The notes beneath the pieces are model-generated. The model was not told the DNA's origin, did not search any database, and saw only the letters and a list, made by a program, of their open reading frames with translations. From DUZB01 sp964407525 (GTDB lineage: Bacteria; Desulfobacterota; DSM-4660; Desulfatiglandales; Desulfatiglandaceae): a stretch of 46,309 nucleotides of DNA. The translations under genes and the position numbers were made by a program. The stretch is from contig CAYOWC010000010.1 of NCBI GenBank assembly GCA_964407525.1, forward strand, positions 1 to 46,309. The letters run 5' to 3'. This document shows, piece by piece, positions 8,078-15,738 of the stretch. Positions within the stretch are counted from its first letter, which is position 1. Each line of letters opens with the position of its first letter.

Positions 8078-9649
8078 CTATCTCTTCTCGTAATATTCCA
8101 GAATAGCGTCAGTGAGAGAATCTATTGTGTATTCTGTGGGGGTCAAGTCTACTTCCAGGCCGTTTTCTTTTGCCGTTTTGGCGGTAATGGGGCCTATGCA
8201 GGCCATGGTTGCACTGGTCAGAGTATTTCGGAGCGATGGGTCATGGTGATCCAGCATGCCAAGAAAATTGGTTACCGTTGACGAGCTGGTAAAGGTGACC
8301 ATATCGATCCGGCCTTCCCGAAACATTTCGGCTACCATGGCTGTGTCCTGATCGGGTTTTACGGTCTGGTAGGCAGGGACCACGTCCACTTCAAAGCCCA
8401 TTTTTTTCAGGTCTTCGGGAAGCACTTCCCTTGCCTTTGCGGCCCTTGGAAGAAGGATTTTACCGGGAGTTGCCCCCATTTTTCTGAATGCCTCAACAAT
8501 GGCTTCAGCCCTGTATTCTTCCGGGATAAGATCTGGTGTGATTCCCCACTGATACCACTTCTCTGCGGTTTTGGGGCCGATGGCGCCGATCTTGATTCCT
8601 TTCAGTTCTCTGACGTCTTTCCCGTGAAAATGGAGCCGTTCCACGAAAAATTTTACCCCGTTGGGCGAGGTAAAGAGAATCCATTCATAGCTTGAAAGCT
8701 TGTTGATCGCCTTATCAAGCGCTTTCCAGCTCTCCGGAGGGATGACCCGTATGGTCGGGAACTGGATACATTCGGCCCCCAGGGATGCCAGTTCTTTCAG
8801 AAAACCGCTAGCCTGTTCCCTTGCCCTCGTTACGACGATTCGTTTTCCAAAAAGAGGTTTTGTCTCGAACCAGTTCAGCTCTTCTCTCAGAGTTACCACA
8901 TCACCCACCACAATGATCGCGGGCGGACGAATCTGAGCTTTTTTTGTGCGTTCGGCAATGTTTTCAAGAGTCCCGGTAAGGGTCCTCTGGTCATTCATGG
9001 TTCCTCTGCGGATAACTGCTGCGGGTGTTTGGGGAGATCGTCCACAGGAGACGAGTTTTTTTGCGATCTTAGCAATATTTCCAATGCCCATCAAAAAAAC
9101 CAGGGTTCCCGCGGCCGTGGCCAGTTTATCCCAGTGGATGTTGGATTTTTCCTTGGTTGGATCTTCGTGTCCTGTGACAAAGGCAACCGTTGCCGTATAA
9201 TCTCGATGGGTCAGGGGAATTCCGGCGTAGGCCGGGACGGATATGGCCGAGGTGACGCCGGGAACCACTTCGAACAGGACTCCCGCGCTGATCAGCTCCT
9301 GGGCTTCTTCGCCCCCCCGTCCAAAAATAAACGGGTCACCACCCTTGAGCCTGGCTACGGTCAACCCGTTTACAGCCTTTTGGATGATCAGGGCATTTAT
9401 ACCCTCCTGGCTTACAGTGTGATCCCCACCTTTTTTCCCCACGTAGATGATTTCCGCACCCTCAGAGGCATACTCTAAAAAGACCGGGTTGGCGAGGTAG
9501 TCGTAGATAACCACATCTGCCTCTTGAATGCATTGTTTCGCTTTCAAGGTGAGGAGTCCGGGGTCGCCGGGACCGGCACCCAGGAGGTATACCTTTCCCG
9601 GTTTAGAAGAGAGAGACTTTGCATTTTCTGCTTTTGAACGGGTTTCCAT
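8078..9649 (-). CDS. cobA-hemD: fused uroporphyrinogen-III C-methyltransferase / uroporphyrinogen-III synthase
   Basis: Residues about 18-260 are the SUMT (CobA) methyltransferase: VYLLGAGPGDPGLLTLKA near the start, the GGDPFIFGRGGEE loop and VVPGVTSAISVPAYAGIPLTHR. SUMT methylates uroporphyrinogen III at C-2 and C-7 to precorrin-2, for sirohaem, haem d1/alternative haem and cobalamin. Residues about 265-520 are HemD, which cyclises hydroxymethylbilane (ILFTSPNGVKFF, VTFTSSSTVTNF). At 523 residues it has the usual length of this fusion, common in Desulfobacterota and Firmicutes. It lies downstream of hemC on the same strand, so two consecutive steps sit together, with cobS elsewhere in the window using the branch product. 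Confidence 0.95.
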   Translation of the reverse strand: METRSKAENAKSLSSKPGKVYLLGAGPGDPGLLTLKAKQCIQEADVVIYDYLANPVFLEYASEGAEIIYVGKKGGDHTVSQEGINALIIQKAVNGLTVARLKGGDPFIFGRGGEEAQELISAGVLFEVVPGVTSAISVPAYAGIPLTHRDYTATVAFVTGHEDPTKEKSNIHWDKLATAAGTLVFLMGIGNIAKIAKKLVSCGRSPQTPAAVIRRGTMNDQRTLTGTLENIAERTKKAQIRPPAIIVVGDVVTLREELNWFETKPLFGKRIVVTRAREQASGFLKELASLGAECIQFPTIRVIPPESWKALDKAINKLSSYEWILFTSPNGVKFFVERLHFHGKDVRELKGIKIGAIGPKTAEKWYQWGITPDLIPEEYRAEAIVEAFRKMGATPGKILLPRAAKAREVLPEDLKKMGFEVDVVPAYQTVKPDQDTAMVAEMFREGRIDMVTFTSSSTVTNFLGMLDHHDPSLRNTLTSATMACIGPITAKTAKENGLEVDLTPTEYTIDSLTDAILEYYEKR

Positions 9650-9684
9650 GTTTTTAGCCCTTTCGTTAGCCCCTTTTTTTCCTT

Positions 9685-9740
9685 AAGAAGGTAAGAAGGT
9701 AAGAGGGTAAGAGGGTGAGAGGGTGAGAGGGTGAGAGGTT
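9685..9740. repeat. 8-bp tandem repeat, seven copies
   Basis: Seven consecutive units of the form RAGARGGT run from AAGAAGGT through AAGAGGGT to GAGAGGGT, drifting stepwise along the array. They occupy the hemC to cobA-hemD spacer, about 36 bp upstream of the cobA-hemD start. The rest of 9650-9813 holds no gene. Confidence 0.85.
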
Positions 9741-9813
9741 TAGATTTAAGTACTTCTTCTGGTTGGAAAAAAGTAAGCCTTACTAACTTTCTAATCTTCC
9801 CACGTTCTGAACT

Positions 9814-10749
9814 TCAGCTGTTTGACAAATTCCGACCATATACGTTTTCAAGAATCTTTCGGGCGCCCTTGTCTAATAATTTCCCGGCAAGTGTTTCCCC
9901 CATTTGCGCAGCATCTTCTGGGTCTCCGGAAATCTGATCCTGGATGATTCGTGTCCCATCTATTTCGGCCACCATGCCTGTAAAATGGAGGCGGCCATTT
10001 TCCAGGAGAGCGAGTCCTGCAATGGGGACCTGGCATCCCCCCTCCAGTTTTTTCAGGAAGGCCCGTTCAGCCGCCACGGCGATCTGTGTGGGTTGATGAT
10101 TCAAAAAATCAATAACGCCGATCGTTTGTTCGTCATCTCGCCTTGTTTCAAGGCCAAGCGCCCCCTGGCCAATGGCCGGCAAGATTTTATCAGTGGGGAT
10201 GATCTGTGAAATCTTGCGTTCAAGCCCCATTCTTTTGAGACCGGCCGTAGCGAGGATAATGCAGTCTAGTTCCCCCCCATTCAGTTTCCCAAGGCGCGTG
10301 TCCACATTTCCCCGCAGGGGAGCTATTTTAAGGTCAGGGCGGATATGAAGGATCTGGGCAGCCCTTCTAAGACTGCTGGTGCCCAGCCTCGCTTCCAGGG
10401 GTAGACCGTCAATGGAAACATTCCCGTTTGAAATGAGGGCATCCTTCGGATCTTCCCGTTCGGGAAAGGCCGTAAGAATTAACCCGTCGGGTAACTCTGC
10501 CGGTACATCCTTCATGCTGTGGACGGCAAGATCTACCCTGTTCTGAAGGAGGGCATCTTCAATCTCTTTTACAAACAGTCCTTTCCCTCCGATTTTGCTC
10601 AGGGGAGAGTCCTGTATCTTGTCCCCGGTTGTCTTGATGATAGTGAGTTCCACTCGGACATCCGGGTGCTGGTCCTGGATTTTGTTCTTGATCCATTCGC
10701 TCTGTGTCAGGGCTAATTTACTGCCCCTGGTACCTATCCGTATTAGCAT
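9814..10749 (-). CDS. hemC: hydroxymethylbilane synthase (porphobilinogen deaminase)
   Basis: The 311-residue enzyme polymerises four porphobilinogen molecules to hydroxymethylbilane. The N-terminus IRIGTRGSKLALTQSEW is diagnostic, followed by GGKGLFVKEIEDALL, AVHSMKDVPAELPDGL, GTSSLRRAAQI and RGNVDTRLGKL. The dipyrromethane-cofactor cysteine is in EGGCQVPIAG near residue 241. The length is normal. It lies between ispD (46 bp upstream) and cobA-hemD, whose HemD half uses its product, all on the minus strand, so co-transcription is likely despite the 164-bp repeat-bearing gap after hemC. Confidence 0.97.
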   Translation of the reverse strand: MLIRIGTRGSKLALTQSEWIKNKIQDQHPDVRVELTIIKTTGDKIQDSPLSKIGGKGLFVKEIEDALLQNRVDLAVHSMKDVPAELPDGLILTAFPEREDPKDALISNGNVSIDGLPLEARLGTSSLRRAAQILHIRPDLKIAPLRGNVDTRLGKLNGGELDCIILATAGLKRMGLERKISQIIPTDKILPAIGQGALGLETRRDDEQTIGVIDFLNHQPTQIAVAAERAFLKKLEGGCQVPIAGLALLENGRLHFTGMVAEIDGTRIIQDQISGDPEDAAQMGETLAGKLLDKGARKILENVYGRNLSNS

Positions 10750-10795
10750 TTTTTCTCCGACACTGTTACGCTACTATGGCTGTTTCTGTGTGTTC

Positions 10796-11515
10796 CTACT
10801 CGGGATTTGCGGCCAGGAGATTCCTTGCCACTTCCAGATCGAAGGGGGTGGTTACCTTGATGTTTCTGTCGGATCCTTCCACAACCGTCACCGTGATCCC
10901 TGTTTTTTCTACCAGCAGGGAGTCATCGGTAGCTTCATCCCACCCTTCGGCAAGGGCTTTTTCGTGGGCAGTCATAATGTCTTGGTATCGAAAAATCTGA
11001 GGGGTCTGTACCAACCACACCCTCTTCCTGTCGTACGTCCCCACCACTACATTTTCGCTGTTTACCTCTTTTACAGTCTCTTTGGCAGGCAGTGCAGCGA
11101 TGACGGCCCGGTGTTTCAAGGCTGCCTGGATCAAACGCTCTACAAGTTCCACGGTAATCAGGGGCCTGACTCCGTCATGTATGAGGAGGAGGTCATAATT
11201 CCCTGCCGTAGCCTTCACTCCTATCCGTACGGAATCCTGGCGACGTGCGCCACCGGGGACGATATTAATGACCTTGTCCATGCCGTACTGATGTACAATA
11301 TGATCGCGGCAAAACGCTACGTCGGTTTCAGGAACCACCAGGATAATGGCATCCACCTGATCGCAGTTCTGGAGAGTTTCGAGGGTTAGCGCAAGAAGAG
11401 GTCTGTCCCTGAGTTTAAGAAACTGTTTGGCCCGGCCGGTGCCCATTCTGACGCCGGATCCGGCAGCGGGAACAATGGCCGCTACGGTTTTTCTATGGGG
11501 TTTCGTGGCAGACAT
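10796..11515 (-). CDS. ispD: 2-C-methyl-D-erythritol 4-phosphate cytidylyltransferase
   Basis: IspD transfers CMP from CTP to MEP in the non-mevalonate isoprenoid pathway. The 239-residue product has the nucleotide-binding loop VPAAGSGVRMGTGRAKQFL, the substrate-side LLIHDGVRPLI, and the C-terminal EATDDSLLVEKTG and GSDRNIKVTTPFDL blocks. It is a stand-alone IspD; no fused IspF domain follows. Its pathway end-products feed the polyprenyl diphosphate synthase at 39.9 kb. It precedes hemC by 46 bp on the same strand. The terminator at 11578-11622 isolates it from the upstream Rho_N gene, so a promoter should lie in about 11516-11577. Confidence 0.96.
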   Translation of the reverse strand: MSATKPHRKTVAAIVPAAGSGVRMGTGRAKQFLKLRDRPLLALTLETLQNCDQVDAIILVVPETDVAFCRDHIVHQYGMDKVINIVPGGARRQDSVRIGVKATAGNYDLLLIHDGVRPLITVELVERLIQAALKHRAVIAALPAKETVKEVNSENVVVGTYDRKRVWLVQTPQIFRYQDIMTAHEKALAEGWDEATDDSLLVEKTGITVTVVEGSDRNIKVTTPFDLEVARNLLAANPE

Positions 11516-11577
11516 AAGGCGTGAACGGTATATTCAAGATGGGGAAAGGGCATGGGCAAAACAAACGCATCCCATAA

Positions 11578-11622
11578 AAAAAGCAGATCCGGAGCTGGTT
11601 ACCCCCCCGTGACCTGCTTTTT
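11578..11622 (-). terminator. intrinsic terminator of the Rho_N gene
   Basis: AAAAAGCAG (11578-11586) pairs with CTGCTTTTT (11614-11622). On the minus strand the hairpin comes 11 bp after the stop at 11634 and ends in a run of seven T. Confidence 0.75.
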
Positions 11623-11633
11623 GAGGTTCCAGC

Positions 11634-12071
11634 TTATTTGACCTGAGCAACTTTCCGTGTCTGTTTTTTTAAACGATTGATGCGGCGGCGCAGTACATCC
11701 ACTTTTCCTTTGTCCTTGGCTTCCTGAGCGGCCGTTTTTTCTCCCCGAAGCTGCACAACTTTTGTCTTTAATTCCTTTATGCTTGCTGTGGGTTTCTTGA
11801 CTTTCTTTTTTCTCTCGTCAGTTGTGAACTGTTCTTCGATCACCATGTATTCCCGAATAAGAGCGACCAGGTCTTCCTTTTTCATGGCGCTTACGCCGGT
11901 GGCGCCGGGAATCGTCATGGCCATTTCCTTCAATTCGATGGCCGTCATTTTTTCCAGGGGCTTCTTGATGATAACAGGTTCCATCTTGGGTTTTTCTTTA
12001 ATTTTTTCCCCTGTCTCTTCCCCTGCCCCTTCTTTGATTTCTTCAGCGCCGTCTTTTATTTCTTCTGCCAT
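11634..12071 (-). CDS. Rho_N (SAP-like) domain protein
   Basis: The product has 145 residues. After an acidic N-terminal tail (MAEEIKDGAEEIKEGAGEE) comes a Rho_N domain at about 38-75 (MTAIELKEMAMTIPGATGV, then SAMKKEDLVALIREY), the small nucleic-acid-binding helix-extended-loop-helix fold found at the start of transcription factor Rho. The rest is a basic coiled-coil tail ending RRRINRLKKQTRKVAQVK. No Rho ATPase follows, so this is a stand-alone nucleic-acid binder of unknown role. AAGGAGAAGGAAATAATG provides a good ribosome binding site, and its own terminator follows. A monocistronic unit is likely. Confidence 0.75.
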   Translation of the reverse strand: MAEEIKDGAEEIKEGAGEETGEKIKEKPKMEPVIIKKPLEKMTAIELKEMAMTIPGATGVSAMKKEDLVALIREYMVIEEQFTTDERKKKVKKPTASIKELKTKVVQLRGEKTAAQEAKDKGKVDVLRRRINRLKKQTRKVAQVK

Positions 12072-12263
12072 TATTTCCTTCTCCTAAGTGTATTCTGTTT
12101 ATCTGCTCAAAATATATATTCATTCAGATATTTCAAGTCTGTGATATGAACTTCTTGGCAACTATGCCTATTTTCAAATTAAAATGACTCCAAAAAAAAA
12201 GTATAGCACAACCTGATGGCAAAAAGCAATATTTGTCAGCAGCTATTTCAGGCAAAGTATTTC

Positions 12264-12512
12264 GGCTCATCGGATTAGCGTGAAGAATCCTTTTTTCCGG
12301 AACCGGGGTGTCAGGTTTCGGGTGTCAGGTTTCAGTACCTACTTCCTACTTCCTGGTTATAATAGGCATAACTATTCGTTATTACGTTTAATAATCTGAA
12401 TGCGCCAGGTTTTTTCCTGACACCTGACACCTGACACCTGACACCTGAAACCTGGAATCTGAGCATGTCTATTAGACAACTGAAAAAATATCACGTTAAT
12501 CCGCGATGAGCC
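12264..12512. mobile_element. 249-bp MITE-like element, copy A
   Basis: The ends are imperfect terminal inverted repeats: GGCTCATCGGATTAGCGTGA at the left and the complement-type TCACGTTAATCCGCGATGAG at 12491-12510, extended by CC. Inside are two clusters of 7-bp GTGTCAG/CTGACAC repeats (about 12308-12335 and 12417-12452) facing each other. It has no open frame. A homologous element in the opposite orientation is at 40964-41203. It fills most of the 12072-12527 intergenic stretch; the rest of that stretch shows only an A/T-rich region. Confidence 0.7.
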
Positions 12513-12527
12513 AGTATTTCTTTGCTG

Positions 12528-13277
12528 TCAGTCCTGTTTCCCCTTTTTTATGAAGGGCGTAAAAAGGTCGATCGGTATGGGAAAGAAGGTCGTAGTATTA
12601 TTGCTTTCTGAAGAAATCTCTTTCAGAGTTTGGAGGTATCGCAACTGCAGGGCTTCCGGATGTTCCTGTATGATTCCTGCAGCCTCTGCAAGTTTTGTTG
12701 CCGCCTGATATTCCCCTTCAGCTGCGATGACTTTGGCCCTCCGCTCTCTTTCGGCCTCCGCCTGCCGTGCCATGGAGCGCTGCATCTCTTCCGGGAGGTC
12801 GATATGCTTTACTTCCACCGTGGCTACCTTGATTCCCCAGGGATCCGTATGTTTGTCGAGGATATTCTGCAACTGGGTGTTAATTTTCTCTCTTTCGGCA
12901 AGAATTTCATCCAGTTCCACCTGGCCGCAGACGCTCCGCAGGGTGGTCTGGGCAAGCTGGGATGTGGCGAAAAGATAGTTTTCCACCTCAATGGTGGCGT
13001 TTGTGGGATTCATCACGCGAAAATAGACTACAGCATTGACTTTGATGGAAACATTGTCCCTTGTGATGACGTCCTGCGAAGGCACGTCCATGGCAACGAG
13101 CCGAAGGCTGACCTTGACCATCTTATCGATGATCGGGATCAGGATAATGAGGCCGGGTCCCTTGGTGTCGATGATACGGCCCAGGCGGAAGATCACGGCC
13201 CTTTCGTATTCTTTCAAGACTTTGATGGCGGATGCCAAAAAAAGAACAATCAGTACAATACCGAGTATGTAAAACAT
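12528..13277 (-). CDS. SPFH/Band 7 stomatin-like (slipin) membrane protein
   Basis: The 249-residue protein has one N-terminal hydrophobic helix (MFYILGIVLIVLFLASAIKV), then KEYERAVIFRLGRIIDTKGP, the typical slipin entry into the SPFH domain, and RQAEAERERRAKVIAAEGEY, the slipin coiled coil. Prokaryotic stomatins assemble into membrane-bound oligomers and are usually paired with an NfeD protease that cleaves them. That partner lies upstream on the same strand (13455-14759) and is separated by 177 bp of low-complexity spacer, so the pair may have separate promoters. No signal peptide is cleaved; the N-terminal helix is an anchor. Confidence 0.92.
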   Translation of the reverse strand: MFYILGIVLIVLFLASAIKVLKEYERAVIFRLGRIIDTKGPGLIILIPIIDKMVKVSLRLVAMDVPSQDVITRDNVSIKVNAVVYFRVMNPTNATIEVENYLFATSQLAQTTLRSVCGQVELDEILAEREKINTQLQNILDKHTDPWGIKVATVEVKHIDLPEEMQRSMARQAEAERERRAKVIAAEGEYQAATKLAEAAGIIQEHPEALQLRYLQTLKEISSESNNTTTFFPIPIDLFTPFIKKGKQD

Positions 13278-13454
13278 TTTTCACCTCCCTGGATCATGGA
13301 TCTTGTTATGTTGGTGATCGGAGTCTTCGCTTACCTGGTCATTATTAATCTGAATCCGCAACTCGGAACCCGAGTAGTTTCACACGGCTTCTGAGGGAAT
13401 CCCGGTGCTGCGAGACGGCCTACTGCTTACTACTTACTGCCTTCTGAAGAGCGC

Positions 13455-14759
13455 TCACTTTTCCCCTGCCTTTTTTACCAGTAGCAACAGGCCCTTTACT
13501 TCCACAACTTCCGCCTTTTCTCCTTTTTCCATTTTCTCTTCTGAAACGGCGCGCCACGTTTCTCCGTGTACAAACAGGTGACCCTCTGGGGCTAATGTTT
13601 CCGTTACCACTCCGATTTCCCCTGTAAGCCCATCGACTCCACCTAAGGGTTTTCTGTGGATCGCACGGAAGGCGATGCCGGCCACCACCACGAAAAAACC
13701 TCCCACCAAGAGTATGGTTGGCAACATGAGTTTCAGTGAAACCCCCGTATCTTCATACAACATGATGGACCCCAGTGTTAGGGATATAAGACCCCCGATG
13801 GACAAGATGCCGTAGCTTGCAACCTTTACCTCGGCGATAAAACAGACGATGGCCAGGAGTATGAGCATGACGCCTGCATAGTTCACCGACAACGTCTGAA
13901 AAGAGAAAAAAGCAAGAATCAGGGAAATGGCGCCAATGACTCCGGGAAAGATCGCCCCGGGGTTGGCCAGTTCAAAATAGAGCCCGGCAAGCCCGATCAT
14001 CATCAGGATGTAGGAGATGTTGGGATCGCTGATGGTTCGAAGAACTTTATCCCGAAATCCCGGCCTATACAGGGTCTTTTCAATTTTTTTTGTATGGATG
14101 GTCAGGGTCCCGGAAGAGGTGGTGATTTTCCTGCCGTCCAGGGTTTTGAGCAGGTCGTCCACATCCTCTACCACCAGATCCACCACTTTCTTTTCGTAGG
14201 CTTCATTAGCCGTGATGGAGACGCTCTCACGGATAGCTTTCTCCACCCATTCTCCGTTTCTGCCTTTTTCTTCGGCAATTCCCCTCGCATAGGCGGCCAT
14301 ATCGTTCACCACCTTTTTCCCCATTTCATCCCCGATATCTTTTCCACCGCTGGAAACGGGATGGGCGGCGCCGATATTGGTCCCTTTCGCCATGGCCGCC
14401 ACATGCCCGGCCACTGTGATCATGACGCCAGCCGAAGCCGCCCCGGCTCCTTTCGGACCCACATACACCACTACCGGGACAGGGGAATTCAACATAGCCT
14501 TAATGATTGTGCGCATGGAAGACGCTAGACCACCCGGAGTATCCAGGCGGATGATGGCAAGGGTGGCGTTCGTTTCCCTCGCTTTCTCAAGGCCCCGGAC
14601 CACGAACAGGGCGGATCCGGGATTAATGGGGCCTTCCAATTCAATGATAAACGCCTGCGGTTTTTCCGGGGATTCCGGCAGGGACGGGGAAGGCCCGGAA
14701 AGGGAGAAAAGGGCGGTCAACATAAAAATGGCGATCCAGAATCTGTTTTTCTCACGCAT
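13455..14759 (-). CDS. nfeD: NfeD family membrane-bound serine protease (ClpP-class)
   Basis: The 434-residue protein has a signal/anchor at the N-terminus and a ClpP-like serine protease domain at about 35-240: RLDTPGGLASSMRTI, then PVVVYVGPKGAGAASAGVMI with the nucleophilic serine in GAASAG, and GTNIGAAHPV. A cluster of about four to five membrane helices follows (about 250-375). It ends with the small OB-fold NfeD domain (GLTGEIGVVTE to KGLLLLVKKA). It works with the stomatin-like protein next to it, cleaving its C-terminus in characterised archaeal pairs. Its start overlaps the 3' end of the uracil-DNA glycosylase gene by 8 bp, indicating coupling with that gene. Confidence 0.92.
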   Translation of the reverse strand: MREKNRFWIAIFMLTALFSLSGPSPSLPESPEKPQAFIIELEGPINPGSALFVVRGLEKARETNATLAIIRLDTPGGLASSMRTIIKAMLNSPVPVVVYVGPKGAGAASAGVMITVAGHVAAMAKGTNIGAAHPVSSGGKDIGDEMGKKVVNDMAAYARGIAEEKGRNGEWVEKAIRESVSITANEAYEKKVVDLVVEDVDDLLKTLDGRKITTSSGTLTIHTKKIEKTLYRPGFRDKVLRTISDPNISYILMMIGLAGLYFELANPGAIFPGVIGAISLILAFFSFQTLSVNYAGVMLILLAIVCFIAEVKVASYGILSIGGLISLTLGSIMLYEDTGVSLKLMLPTILLVGGFFVVVAGIAFRAIHRKPLGGVDGLTGEIGVVTETLAPEGHLFVHGETWRAVSEEKMEKGEKAEVVEVKGLLLLVKKAGEK

Positions 14760-15534
14760 CTTTTTTGACCTCGAGGCCCAGCTTTTGCATGACCTGCTTG
14801 ATGTCTTCCCACGTTTCCCTCTTCGTGTTGGGGTATCTTAAAAGATAGGCAGGATGAAAGGTGGTCATGGTGGGGATGCCTTCACAGACGCGCCATTGTC
14901 CCCGGTCGGCGGTGATCCTGAAGCCCTTTCCAAAGAGGGCCTGTGCGGCAATGCGGCCAAGGACACAGATCACCTCCGGGTGGATAATCCGGATCTGCTG
15001 AATCAGAAACGGGAGGCAGATGCGCACTTCCTTATCTTCAGGATCGCGGTTGTTGGGAGGTCTGCACTTCACTACGTTGCAGATGTAGACCTGGTCCCTG
15101 GACAGTCCCATACCGTCTTCAATGATTTTTGTCAGGAGTTTTCCCGATTTTCCAACGAAAGGTCTGCCCTCCCGGTCTTCGTCGTACCCCGGTCCTTCCC
15201 CGATGAAAACAAGTCGGGCATTGGGGTCGCCTTCCCCGAATACCAGATTTGTTCTTCCTTTATGTAGCCCGCATCGGGTGCAGTCGCCCACGTGGGTACG
15301 GAGATCTTCTAAAGAGGTTTGTTCCCATGCGCGTTTTTCACGGGATGCCGTTTTCTCAGGAGCGAGGTTTTGGGGTAAGACTCCTTTCTTTTGGGAAACG
15401 GAAACAGCCGGTCTGTCCAGGTAATCCACGAGATCCTGCGGCAGGGAAGGGGGATCAAATCCCATATCTGCATGGTCCCTGAGCCGCCCTTTCATGTGGG
15501 AGAAGATCTCCTTGATTTCATTCTGATAGTCCAT
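14752..15534 (-). CDS. family 4 uracil-DNA glycosylase (Fe-S)
   Basis: Type 4 UDG removes uracil from DNA. The 260-residue product has about 85 poorly conserved N-terminal residues, then the catalytic core: GDCTRCGLHKGRTNLVFGEG, IGEGPGYDEDREGRPFVGKS, YICNVVKCRPPNNRDP and a C-terminal HPAYLLRYP. The cysteine pairs CxxC and CNVVKC give the four-cysteine 4Fe-4S cluster. The N-terminal extension is common in Desulfobacterota homologues, also annotated as an SPO1 DNA-polymerase-like domain. The gene is downstream of coaBC and overlaps nfeD. The spacer before it holds only REP and low-complexity repeats. Confidence 0.93.
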   Translation of the reverse strand: MDYQNEIKEIFSHMKGRLRDHADMGFDPPSLPQDLVDYLDRPAVSVSQKKGVLPQNLAPEKTASREKRAWEQTSLEDLRTHVGDCTRCGLHKGRTNLVFGEGDPNARLVFIGEGPGYDEDREGRPFVGKSGKLLTKIIEDGMGLSRDQVYICNVVKCRPPNNRDPEDKEVRICLPFLIQQIRIIHPEVICVLGRIAAQALFGKGFRITADRGQWRVCEGIPTMTTFHPAYLLRYPNTKRETWEDIKQVMQKLGLEVKKDA

Positions 15535-15582
15535 GGCTCTCTGTGTGAAAATGGAAATTTGAAATTGGAAAATAGATGTTTT

Positions 15583-15613
15583 CTCGTTCCCATGCTCCGG
15601 CGTGGGAATGCAT
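15583..15613. repeat. REP-like palindrome, CGTTCCCA-type
   Basis: The unit CTCGTTCCCATGCTCCGGCG followed by TGGGAATGCAT forms a short imperfect stem-loop. Related copies are at 18777-18807, 18870-18900, 21961-21991 (reverse) and 22982-23012; a decayed one is near 15678-15707. The last good copy sits 23 bp upstream of a RAYT start, the normal REP/RAYT arrangement. Nearby are a CGCAAAG-type repeat at 15631-15657 and degenerate 7-bp CCTACTG repeats at 15707-15755; otherwise 15535-15738 is empty. Confidence 0.75.
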
Positions 15614-15738
15614 AAACCTATGGCTTTTTTCTCTGCGTCTCAGCGCCTCTGCACGAGATATCGTGTGAAAAGTATTTTCTCGTTCCAACGCTCGCAAGAG
15701 AATGTGTGACTATCCGCCTACAGCCTACTGCTTTCTTC

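Noticed and set aside
12308..12452. CRISPR-like look of the CTGACAC repeats
   Set aside because: The units are 7 bp without spacers and in opposing orientation, so they are heptad repeats inside a MITE-like element.
13296..13394. 32-codon frame MDLVMLVIGVFAYLVIINLN... in the stomatin/nfeD spacer
   Set aside because: It could be a one-helix protein, but it has no ribosome binding site and continues a shadow frame of the stomatin gene.
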